NCBI GenBank assembly: GCA_021325235.1
Contig: JAJPHN010000034.1
Span: 124,001-188,000 of the forward strand
Source of the DNA: Terriglobia bacterium
Lineage (GTDB): Bacteria > Acidobacteriota > Terriglobia > Bryobacterales > Bryobacteraceae
Direction: 5' to 3'
DNA: 64,000 bases
Shown here: piece after piece, positions 47,006 to 55,074 of the stretch
Position numbering within the stretch: position 1 is the stretch's first letter
How the letters are laid out: each line of letters opens with the position of its first letter
Notes under the pieces: generated by a model
Databases searched by the model: none
What the model saw: only the letters and a program-made list of their open reading frames with translations
Told to the model about the DNA's origin: nothing
Made by a program: the position numbers and the translations under genes

Positions 47006-47767
47006 CTACAGGCCGAGTCTATCTTTCACAATCCGGACGCGATCGCGCGCGACGGTGAGCTCGGTATCTTTACCATCCTTGAGACGCAGCATCATGCGAT
47101 CGGAAAACCAGGAGTAGAGCTCCTGCACGTAGTCGAGATTGGCGATGGTGGAGCGATGGATGCGCACGAAACGCGCCGGATCGAGCAGTGCTTCGAGCTG
47201 GGCGATGGTGTAGTCTACGACGAAGTCTTTTTTCGGCGTGGCCGCGTAGGTGAGCTTGTCGTTGGCGTAGAAATGCGTGACACGGGCCACATCTACGAAC
47301 TCGATCCGATCGCCGAGCTTAGACGGCAGGCGCGCCGGATAGGAGCGCTGCGGGGGTAGAACGGACGCAAGGCGCTCGAAGAGTGAATCGATGGAGGGGC
47401 GGGCTTCGAAGCCGCCGCGAATCCGTTCCAGTTTGGCAAGGGCGCGTTCGAGTTGCTCCTCATTCACCGGCTTAAGCAGGTAATCGATAGAAGTCACTTC
47501 GAAAGCCTGCAGCGCGTACTGCGAATACGCGGTGGTGAAGATGACGAGCGGCTGCGGATCGAGCCGGGCCAGCATCTGAAAGCCGGAGAGGTCAGGCATT
47601 TCGATGTCGGTGAAAAGCACGTCGCAGGTTGAGGCCTTGAGCTGTTCGATAGCGGCGATGGGATCGGAACTCGTGCCGGCGACGGTCACGCGGCCGGTGC
47701 GCTCGAGCAGACGCTCCAGACGCCGCAGCGCGAGCGGCTCGTCATCCACCAGGAAGGCGCGAATCAT
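47006..47767 (-). CDS. LytTR family response regulator
   Basis: The start is taken at ATG 47767 (MIRAFLVDDEPLALRRLERLL), which overlaps the kinase stop by four bases (ATGA); the longer open frame to 48106 is antisense-like extension. The 253-residue protein has a receiver domain with VDDEP acidic pocket, phospho-acceptor Asp in VLFTDIEMPDLSG, FTTAYSQYALQAFE and IDYLLKPVNEEQL. A LytTR DNA-binding domain follows (IEFVDVARVTHFYANDKLTY, LLDPARFVRIHRSTIANLDYV). It regulates genes in response to the partner kinase. Confidence 0.95.
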   Translation of the reverse strand: MIRAFLVDDEPLALRRLERLLERTGRVTVAGTSSDPIAAIEQLKASTCDVLFTDIEMPDLSGFQMLARLDPQPLVIFTTAYSQYALQAFEVTSIDYLLKPVNEEQLERALAKLERIRGGFEARPSIDSLFERLASVLPPQRSYPARLPSKLGDRIEFVDVARVTHFYANDKLTYAATPKKDFVVDYTIAQLEALLDPARFVRIHRSTIANLDYVQELYSWFSDRMMLRLKDGKDTELTVARDRVRIVKDRLGL

Positions 47768-48870
47768 TTCACCGCGGCAGCTTCTTCGATGGCCGACTCG
47801 GCGGCGAGGGCGCCTCGGAGCGGAATCTCGATGGCTACGATCGTCTGGCCGGTAGAGCTGCGGATATCGAGTTTGCCGTGCTCGCCAAAGAGAGCAGCCA
47901 GACGTTCGCTCAGGTTGTTCAGACCGTGGCCGGAGGGCAACGCCAGAGTGGCGAAACCGGGACCGTCGTCCTGCACCTCGAGCCGCAGCGAATCGAGGCT
48001 GCGGCGGGCATGAATCAGGATCGAGGCTCCGCGGCCGCGCGGGCCAACGGCATATTTGACGCTGTTTTCTACCAGGGTCTGGAGCGCCAGAGGCGGGACG
48101 AGGCACTCGCCGAGAGAGTCGGGTACGTCGAGCGTATATTGCAGGCGGGCTCCGAAGCGCGCTCGTTCGATTTCGAGGTAATCTTCGACGATGCGCAGCT
48201 CGCGCGCGAGCGGAACGAGTCCGAGACCGGCAGCGTCGAGCGAAAAACGGAGGAGTTCGGAGAGCTGAGTGACGATTTTTTCGGCCCGGGCGGGATCGTC
48301 GTGGATCAGCGCGGAGACGGAGTTCAGCGTGTTGAAGAGAAAGTGCGGGTGAATACGAGCCTCAAGCGAAGAGAGCCGGGCTTCGGTGGCAAGTTTCAGA
48401 GCGCGTTCCCGTTCGAGCTCTTTGGTCTGCAGTTCAAGCGCGCTGCGCCGAAGACGCGTTTGCTGCACTTCGTAAAGAGACACAAACGCGACCGCCACCG
48501 CCGACAGAACGAGCGAGATGCCGAACGAGCGGCGGAAATCGGGCCAGTACGTATACTGCGGGCCGATGATCCAGCGCAGAATCAGTCCTGCGATCAGGCA
48601 GCCGCAAAGAGTGATACTCAGGATCACGGCAGCGCGCACCGTGGTACGAACACGATTCGGCTGTTCCGCCGTGCGCAGCCAGACGGACGGCAGCAACAGG
48701 CAGAGCGGGATGCCGATCAGGTTCGCGTAGATGACGGAATAGAGATACTGCCAGATAAGGTCGGCGAGCGTGTACGTTGGATCGAAGAAGTTTTGAAACA
48801 GCGGCACGGCAAAGGCCACCGCCGCGTCGAGCACCAGCACTCGCGCGAGCCACTTCAGTACGCGCAGCAT
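47764..48870 (-). CDS. LytS/YehU-type sensor histidine kinase
   Basis: The protein has about four hydrophobic segments in the first 135 residues, a coiled-coil linker (RRSALELQTKELERERALKLATEAR), a His_kinase domain with the phospho-acceptor in HPHFLFNTLNSVSALI, and an ATPase domain (PPLALQTLVENSVKYAVG, VQDDGPGF, GHGLNNLSERL). ATG 48870 is used because GGATGG lies five bases upstream; ATG 48879 and TTG 48894 are alternatives that add three or eight residues. It forms a translationally coupled pair with the LytTR regulator. No separate ligand-binding domain is visible. Confidence 0.92.
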   Translation of the reverse strand: MLRVLKWLARVLVLDAAVAFAVPLFQNFFDPTYTLADLIWQYLYSVIYANLIGIPLCLLLPSVWLRTAEQPNRVRTTVRAAVILSITLCGCLIAGLILRWIIGPQYTYWPDFRRSFGISLVLSAVAVAFVSLYEVQQTRLRRSALELQTKELERERALKLATEARLSSLEARIHPHFLFNTLNSVSALIHDDPARAEKIVTQLSELLRFSLDAAGLGLVPLARELRIVEDYLEIERARFGARLQYTLDVPDSLGECLVPPLALQTLVENSVKYAVGPRGRGASILIHARRSLDSLRLEVQDDGPGFATLALPSGHGLNNLSERLAALFGEHGKLDIRSSTGQTIVAIEIPLRGALAAESAIEEAAAVK

Positions 48871-48949
48871 ACTAACCATCCAGCTTACGGCCAAGTTCGT
48901 GCTTTGCGCAGGATCGGGCGACGAACGGTGGCAACCCCCCGACGAAGCG

Positions 48950-51064
48950 CTAGTTTTCGGGCGCCGGCGGTTTGAGTTTGCGATCGAAGAAATCGGCCGT
49001 GTGCTGGTAGGCTTCGACCCAATGCCGATAGAGCAGAAAATCGTGAATTTCGTTAGGAAAGATGAGCTGCTCGAACGGCACGTTACGCTTGCGCAGCGCC
49101 TCCGCCAGCATGAGGGTCTGGCTGAACTCCACGTTGCGATCGTCGTCGCCGTGAATCAGGAGCACGGGCGAGCGCCAGGTATCGACAGAGGCCATGGGCG
49201 AGGATTCGAAAGCGATGCGGGCCGCTTCCTGGCGATCGTGCAGCTCTTCGGGATCGGCACTTTCGCCGGTGCGCGTGAGATAGCCGCGCAGCGCGCTCCA
49301 ATCGTGGACGCCGTGAAAATCTACGCCGGCTGCGAAGAGATCGGAGGCCCGCGAAAGAGCCATTGCCGTGAGGTAGCCGCCATAGGATCCGCCCCAGACG
49401 CCGATACGGCCGGGATCGACGTCAGCGCGCGATTTGAGATACAGGCCGGCGCCGATCACGTCGTTGAATTCGCTGGCGCCATGCGCGCCGTAATCGATCG
49501 CTTCGCGGAAGTTCAGGCCGTAGCCAATGCCGCTACGGTAATTGACCGAGAGCACGACATAGCCGTGGTTGGCGAAGTACTCGTTGAGCGAGTAGGCGTT
49601 CGAGTAATAGAACATGTAGTGGAAGCCGAGCAGCATCTGGCGGCGCGAACCGCCGTGAAAGAAGATGAGCGCGGGATGTTTTTCGCCCTCGGTATGATCC
49701 GCCGGCAGAAACAACTGGCCGTGAATCTGCAGGCCATCGGCGGCGGTGATGAGGACGGGTTGCGGCTTCACAAGCGCCGACTTCGGGAAGGAAGCTGGCC
49801 CGGCGGGGTCGAGGTCCCGAGGCTGGCCATTCCCGAGACGAACGGCGGCATGAGCGCGCTGGTTATAGCTCGAGCAGAGATACACGAGCGCGCTGTTGTC
49901 GGCTGCCGGGGCAGGTTCCCACTCGATGCCCTCGCCGGAGGTGACCGCCTGTGGGCTGCTGTTGAGGGAAACGCGGAAGATGTGGCGGCGATCCATATCG
50001 CCGATGTTCGTCGAATAGTAAAAGGTTTTTCGATCGGCAGATTGCGAAACGTGCTCGACTTCGCCTGTGCCCGGCGTGAGCTCGCGCGCCTGGCCGCCGT
50101 TCAGCGCGATCGAATAGAGATGCTTCCAGCCGGTGCGCTCCCAGGGGAAGACGAGCCCATCGCCGGACCAGAAGATCTGCTGCCGTGCTTCAACTCCGCT
50201 GAAGACGCTTCCGGGACCATTGTGTGCGCGGAAGACTTCCCTGCCCTTGCCCGTTTTCACATCAGCGACGCGAATCGACCAGGGCGGACCGGAGCGATGT
50301 TCGGAGAAAAACGCCTCGCGACCTTGCGACGGGATGCGGAGGAACGCGAGCTGTGTGCTATCGGACGACCAGGCGGGTTCGCTGTCGTGGTCGACGCTCG
50401 GATCGAGATACGAAAGGCTCTTGTCGGCGACGGAATAGATGGCGATGAAGCTGTGCCCGGCGCGTTCGCTGACGAACGCCAGGCGCGTGCCATCGGGCGA
50501 CCAGCGCAGACCGCTCTGCTCGCCTTTTTGTTCGAGCAGCAGCGTTGCATCGGGCTTGCCGGACTTAGCGTCGACATTTGCGAGTGAATAGATCTGACCA
50601 CCGCGCAGAAAAACGACTGTACCGGTAGAGGAGATCTGCGGTGCGTGGCCGATGACGAGTTTAAGCGGCGCTTCCCCCGTTGCATCTACGCGCCAGATCT
50701 CCTGTTCCGGCTTCCTGAGGCTCAGATCGGGATTTGGATTTTCACCGCCGTTTTCGAAATCGCCGCCGCGCGCGAAGAGGAGATAGCGCGAATCGGGCGA
50801 CCAGGCGAGATCGTCGATTTCCTGACCATCGTCGCGGTCGAAGTTGGTGGCGCGATGCGCTTTCCAATCGGGTCCGGAAGCGATCCAGATATTGCGGCGA
50901 CCCTGCTCGTTTTCGATCCAGGCAGCGGCTGCACCGGACGGCGCGGCAACGAGGCCGCTGGCGAAGGGCGCGCTCATGACATCTTCGATCCGGAAGCTGT
51001 TGCCGGTGCCATAGACCTCGGCGGCCAGGAGCAAAGCAAGTGTGGAGAGGCGCAGATTCAGCAT
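48950..51064 (-). CDS. Secreted S9 family peptidase (DPP/acylaminoacyl type)
   Basis: ATG 51064 overlaps the upstream stop by one base (TGATG) and opens a signal peptide (LNLRLSTLALLLAAEVYG), so it is preferred to the longer frame; 704 residues. The propeller half has LAWSPDSRYLLFARGGDF, LRWSPDGTRLAFVSERAG and AWSSDSTQLAFLRIP. The hydrolase half has the triad Ser560 (GVWGGSYGGYLTA), Asp642 (LIHGDDDRNVEF) and His674 (FPNEIHDFLLYRHW). It probably takes short peptides apart in the periplasm. Only the 19226 enzyme in this window is a similar S9 protein, and its C-terminal motifs differ. Confidence 0.93.
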   Translation of the reverse strand: MLNLRLSTLALLLAAEVYGTGNSFRIEDVMSAPFASGLVAAPSGAAAAWIENEQGRRNIWIASGPDWKAHRATNFDRDDGQEIDDLAWSPDSRYLLFARGGDFENGGENPNPDLSLRKPEQEIWRVDATGEAPLKLVIGHAPQISSTGTVVFLRGGQIYSLANVDAKSGKPDATLLLEQKGEQSGLRWSPDGTRLAFVSERAGHSFIAIYSVADKSLSYLDPSVDHDSEPAWSSDSTQLAFLRIPSQGREAFFSEHRSGPPWSIRVADVKTGKGREVFRAHNGPGSVFSGVEARQQIFWSGDGLVFPWERTGWKHLYSIALNGGQARELTPGTGEVEHVSQSADRKTFYYSTNIGDMDRRHIFRVSLNSSPQAVTSGEGIEWEPAPAADNSALVYLCSSYNQRAHAAVRLGNGQPRDLDPAGPASFPKSALVKPQPVLITAADGLQIHGQLFLPADHTEGEKHPALIFFHGGSRRQMLLGFHYMFYYSNAYSLNEYFANHGYVVLSVNYRSGIGYGLNFREAIDYGAHGASEFNDVIGAGLYLKSRADVDPGRIGVWGGSYGGYLTAMALSRASDLFAAGVDFHGVHDWSALRGYLTRTGESADPEELHDRQEAARIAFESSPMASVDTWRSPVLLIHGDDDRNVEFSQTLMLAEALRKRNVPFEQLIFPNEIHDFLLYRHWVEAYQHTADFFDRKLKPPAPEN

Positions 51065-52737
51065 CAGTGGTCCCGTTCCATGGAAATCCATCTTAACGTC
51101 GCAAGGAAGACGCCGAGAGAGGCACAGAGCAGAAGCAGCTGTGCGATATCGGGTCGGGTTGTGTAGGTTACTACGTACGCTGCGATTGTGAGCACGGTTT
51201 GCAGGAGAATGGTAATCCTGGCCAGAAGCGGAGAGACGTTCCAGAGGCTCAGCAGGCTCGCCGCCAGCGCCAGCAGCACCATGGCATAGGCGCCCTGATG
51301 CAGCACAGCCGCATTCGCTTCGAAGAGCAGCGCGCACCAGATGAGCGCAGTGGCGAGCGCGACCGACCAGCCGAGCAGAGCGATCTTCCAGGCCGGCCTG
51401 CGAAAACGCGGCAGCAAACCGGCAGCGAGCAGCGGAACACCAACAAGATAGAAGCCGAGCGCGGGCGAAAGATAGAAGAACTGCGCGCGGCGAATTTCGC
51501 GAGCGGCATCGGAGGCCTCGGCGCGGGTGCGCGATGCGATCAGCTGCAGAACACCGTTCGCATATTCGAGCTCGTGATCGAAGACGGTTTCCAAGTTTGC
51601 GAGGCGCGCGGCCAGGATGTCGTGCGCACTAAGCGGCGCGTAGGCATCGGCGAGAGCTTTTGCGAACGGACGCGGGTCGGGCTGTGCGATACCGGCGAAA
51701 TGCATCTTGAGCAGCCGGTCTCCCGGCGGATCGACAAATTTCTGGTAAGCGGCCCAGGGAGCGTAGCAAATTGCCAGTCCGGCGAGCATCCAGCCAAGTG
51801 TGCGGATGGGGATGCGTGCGCGGGAACGCCAGGCGGGATAGCTCGCCGCCAGTCCGAGCGCGAAAAAAGCAGCGCCGCCATGCGAGAGCAGGCTGAAAGC
51901 GAGCAGCGCTCCTGCTATGAAACCTGTCCGGGTGTTTCGCTGGTCACCAGGCAGAAACAACAGAGCGGCGAAAGCGAGTCCGAAGGCGGCGGCGAGTAGT
52001 TTGGGCCAGACAAAGAAAGTGTTGAGCAGCGAGAAGCCGGAGGCAAACACAGCGGCGAGGATCCAGGCGGCCTGCCGGCGACGGATCTCGAGCGCATCGA
52101 GCAAGACCCAGAGCGCCGGAATCCACAGAATCTGCAGTAGCACGCCGACAAGCATGTAGCTGAGCGTTCGCGAAGCAAGGCGGTACGGATAGATGAGCAG
52201 CGTCAAACCGGTTTGGAGTGGGGGCCGGTCGCTCGAGAGCCAGTCGCCGATCATGGGACGCTCGATTTTGCCGTTCTCGAGCTGATCGGCGAAGATGAGG
52301 GGCAGAGCGTTATCGGACGGGAGCGTGTGCGAGAAGCGGCTCTCCGCAGTGAGGAGCGGCTGCTCCATGCCGCCATAGAGAAAACCCGCGGCGAGAACGA
52401 TGAGCGCGGCGGGGCAGAGCAGCAGCCATATGCTGAGCACGCGTTTCTGCCGGGCGAAGCCGCGCCAGCCGCGGATCGAGTAGACCGCGCAGCAGAGCGG
52501 AACCAGCAGGCTGAAGATGTATCCGGCGCCAGGCGAGGCGAGCCAGATCCAGAAGGCCAGATAGCCTGATGCAGCGATTGCCAGGAGCCCGTAGCTGATG
52601 GGACGCGCGGCGGCTTTCGACTCTCGGCGGGAAGTGTAGCGAACCGCTGCGCAGAAAACCGCGGAGAGGAGCAGGAAATAATCGGCGACGCGCAGAACGA
52701 GCAAGGCAGCGTGCGCGAAACTCTGGCTCAGAACCAA
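51064..52737 (-). CDS. Polytopic GT-C-like membrane protein
   Basis: The 557-residue protein has about 12 hydrophobic helices. The first large periplasmic loop (SHTLPSDNALPLIFADQLENG to GDWLSSDRPPLQTGL) has the acidic and SDRPPL features found in GT-C-like sugar transferases that use polyprenyl-phosphate sugars, so a role in glycosylating envelope material is a fair guess, not proven. TTG 52737 is the only start after the in-frame stop; AAGAGG is very close to it. It is translationally coupled to the S9 peptidase gene. Confidence 0.7.
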   Translation of the reverse strand: MVLSQSFAHAALLVLRVADYFLLLSAVFCAAVRYTSRRESKAAARPISYGLLAIAASGYLAFWIWLASPGAGYIFSLLVPLCCAVYSIRGWRGFARQKRVLSIWLLLCPAALIVLAAGFLYGGMEQPLLTAESRFSHTLPSDNALPLIFADQLENGKIERPMIGDWLSSDRPPLQTGLTLLIYPYRLASRTLSYMLVGVLLQILWIPALWVLLDALEIRRRQAAWILAAVFASGFSLLNTFFVWPKLLAAAFGLAFAALLFLPGDQRNTRTGFIAGALLAFSLLSHGGAAFFALGLAASYPAWRSRARIPIRTLGWMLAGLAICYAPWAAYQKFVDPPGDRLLKMHFAGIAQPDPRPFAKALADAYAPLSAHDILAARLANLETVFDHELEYANGVLQLIASRTRAEASDAAREIRRAQFFYLSPALGFYLVGVPLLAAGLLPRFRRPAWKIALLGWSVALATALIWCALLFEANAAVLHQGAYAMVLLALAASLLSLWNVSPLLARITILLQTVLTIAAYVVTYTTRPDIAQLLLLCASLGVFLATLRWISMERDH

Positions 52738-52844
52738 CCCTCTTCAATCCGCACGCAGAGGGCCGGGAGCGGCATAGCAGCAGAGCGCCTGAAAAAAGAG
52801 GCAAAGCCGCAGGGATCGCTTTACGAAATTCATGTCTCGATAGA

Positions 52845-52877
52845 AAAAGGGCCAGGCGTTTTGCCGCCTGGCCCTTT
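52845..52877 (-). terminator. Terminator downstream of the OmpA paralogue genes
   Basis: GGGCCAGGCG (52849-52858) and CGCCTGGCCC (52865-52874) form a perfect 10-bp stem with a 6-base loop. On the minus strand a TTTTT run follows. It lies 33 bases after the stop codon of the gene at 52907. Confidence 0.9.
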
Positions 52878-52906
52878 GCCTTTACTGACTTTGGCGAATC
52901 GCCGTG

Positions 52907-54922
52907 TTATTTCGGGCAGCCGAGCGCCTTCACCTGATCTTCAGGCAGAGGCTTCGGATTCTTGACCGCCGGCGGAAGCGAGGTGCTGTTGTGAGGCACC
53001 AGGTAGACTTCCACGCGCCGGTTCTTGTCGGCTTCGGTCGTCTGCTGACCCTTGCGCTCCTTGATGTTCGAGGTGCCGCAGAGACCCGGCTTCGTTTCCG
53101 AAGTCTGATCCGTGCCGACCCAGTCGACCTTGATGCGCGAAGGATCAACCTTGCCGCAGGTACCGGTGCCGCCGCTCAGCACAGCCGCCGCATTCAGCAC
53201 GCGCTGTTCATCGAGCGAGTGAGCCGCCGCTGCGTGGCGTCCACGGCGTCCGCGAGTGGCTGCCGCGTTCTCACGCTCGTCGGTGTCGCGATGGCCTACG
53301 AGCACGATGTCGTAGTCGCCGCTGGCCACCTTCGGAGCCGCGTCGTCGATCAGCACGCGCTTGCCGCAGTTGTTTACGCGAGCATTGTTCTTGGCGAAGA
53401 TCACGTCATCGAGCCGGACAAACTGCGGCGGGCAGTTCACCGTGATGGTGGTCGATTGCGAAGCGGTCTGGCCGCGCTCGTCGGTCACAGTTACAGTCGC
53501 CGTGATCGTCTTGCTCTGGCCCTGCGCGCCGCCTTCGAAGTTGAGGCTCGAAGCGTCGAATGTGGCGTTCTGGCTGCTGTCGTTGGTGACGCTGCCTTCG
53601 CTCACGGTCCACTTGTAGGTCAGATTGCCGCCGCAAGCCGAGGGCGATGCCGCAACCGTCAGGTTGGCGGTGTGCTTGCCGTTGGCTACTGCCGCGCAAT
53701 CCAGCGTCTGGTTATCAGCACTGACGCTCGAGATCGTCGGAGCCGCTGCGCTCACCGTTACCGTCGCCGTACCCGTCACAGGAGCGACAGGCTGCGGAGC
53801 GGGCGGCTGCACCCAGCAACGAACCGGGAATTTCTTCGGCCGTTCCATCGGCGGAGGAGGCGGCGTCGTGTCGGTGACCGTCACCTGGATATTGAAGCTG
53901 CCGGTGTTGTTCGGCGTGAAGCTGAAATCGGGGCTGTCGGTACCCTGCGCCTCGCCGTTCACGGTCCAGGCGTACTTCAGCTTGTGATCGGCCGGAGCGC
54001 CTGCGAGCGTCGCGTGCAGATTCACCGGCTTGCCCGGGCAGATGGTGCCTTCGGCGCCCGAGATCGTCGGGGTCGGCAGCGGAGCCGGCGCAGGAGGCGC
54101 AGGCGGCATCTCGGGGCACTTGGTCGTGCCCGCGTAGAACACTAAGCCGAGCGAACCCATAAAGCCGTTGATCTTGTCATGCGACGGGATGTAGATTCCG
54201 CCATTCGGATAATTCGGCAGGCCGTAGGTCGGGTTGCGCGACCAGAAGCCGCGCGCATCGAGGCGCAAACCGAAGTGATCCGTGAAATGCCACTTGACAC
54301 CGCCGCCGTAGTTCAGCCCGACCTGCAGGTTGTCGTTCAGGTTGGCCGAGTGGAAGAGCGCATCCACTGCCGGATTGCGCGCCTGCTTCTTGGCGTCGTC
54401 GGTAGGCGTGAACTGAATGCCGTTCACACCGACGGTTACATACGGCTGGAACTTCGAGCCGCGCGGCTTCAGGTTGAAGATCGGGTTCAGACCGAAGAAA
54501 TAATTCCGCGCGCCGAAGCTGTAAGTCGGCAACGGATTCGTGGTTCCCGGATAGAAACCGCTCGGGGTACGGAACTCGACATTCGCATTATCGTAGGCAC
54601 CCCACAACTCGATCCCCAGATAGGCGGACGGGTTGTAGGTGAGGCGCAAACCGGCAGCCCCGCCGTTTACGAGCTTGGTGGTCAGTCCGCGCTGGACCTG
54701 CCCCCAGGTCGTGACACCGCCGAACGGATCGATTTCGATCAAATCGGGATATTGATCCTGCCCGCTGGCTGTCGGCTTAGCTGCTTTGGCCGCGTTCGCG
54801 GCGGTTTGACCTGCTGTATTTTGACTGTTGTTTGTATCTTGCGCGTACGCGAGCGCACCGGCGCTTAGCGCGATGCACAAGATACCAGAACCGATCGGCT
54901 TAAAACTGAGCCGAGACTTCAT
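52907..54922 (-). CDS. OmpA family outer membrane protein with Ig-like inserts (paralogue A)
   Basis: ATG 54922 follows GGAGGAG and opens a signal peptide (SGILCIALSAGALAYA), so the 28 upstream codons are excluded; 671 residues. An eight-strand-like barrel comes first (DPFGGVTTWGQVQRGL, SYSFGARNYFFGLNPIFNLKPRGSKFQPYVTVGVNG, WHFTDHFGLRLDARGFWSRNPTYGLPNYP). A Pro-rich linker and two or three PKD/Ig-like segments follow. The C-terminal OmpA domain has FAKNNARVNNCGKR, DIVLVGHRDTDER and TEADKNRRVEVYLV for peptidoglycan contact. An Arg/Gly/Ala-rich insert (TRGRRGRHAAAAHSLDEQR) and extra Cys residues are unusual. It is the downstream member of a tandem pair. Confidence 0.92.
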   Translation of the reverse strand: MKSRLSFKPIGSGILCIALSAGALAYAQDTNNSQNTAGQTAANAAKAAKPTASGQDQYPDLIEIDPFGGVTTWGQVQRGLTTKLVNGGAAGLRLTYNPSAYLGIELWGAYDNANVEFRTPSGFYPGTTNPLPTYSFGARNYFFGLNPIFNLKPRGSKFQPYVTVGVNGIQFTPTDDAKKQARNPAVDALFHSANLNDNLQVGLNYGGGVKWHFTDHFGLRLDARGFWSRNPTYGLPNYPNGGIYIPSHDKINGFMGSLGLVFYAGTTKCPEMPPAPPAPAPLPTPTISGAEGTICPGKPVNLHATLAGAPADHKLKYAWTVNGEAQGTDSPDFSFTPNNTGSFNIQVTVTDTTPPPPPMERPKKFPVRCWVQPPAPQPVAPVTGTATVTVSAAAPTISSVSADNQTLDCAAVANGKHTANLTVAASPSACGGNLTYKWTVSEGSVTNDSSQNATFDASSLNFEGGAQGQSKTITATVTVTDERGQTASQSTTITVNCPPQFVRLDDVIFAKNNARVNNCGKRVLIDDAAPKVASGDYDIVLVGHRDTDERENAAATRGRRGRHAAAAHSLDEQRVLNAAAVLSGGTGTCGKVDPSRIKVDWVGTDQTSETKPGLCGTSNIKERKGQQTTEADKNRRVEVYLVPHNSTSLPPAVKNPKPLPEDQVKALGCPK

Positions 54923-55074
54923 CCTGCTCCTCCCATAAAACGAGATATTTAACCCACCAGAATAGATCCAGTTTACTAGGTTTATGAACCCGTAAGACCG
55001 TTTCATTCGTTAATAAAGTTTAACCCTACGCGCAGTGCGCCAAAGCGAGCCGCGCGCGAAGCACCCAAAACAGT

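Noticed and set aside
47768-48106. N-terminal extension of the LytTR regulator frame
   Set aside because: The receiver domain starts at ATG 47767; the extra residues are antisense-like and overlap the kinase gene in another frame.
48899-50587. 562-codon plus-strand frame over the S9 peptidase
   Set aside because: It mirrors the peptidase codon structure and shows no domain or signal peptide.
51065-51337. N-terminal extension of the second S9 peptidase
   Set aside because: A signal peptide begins at ATG 51064, which overlaps the previous stop codon; the extension shows no conserved sequence.
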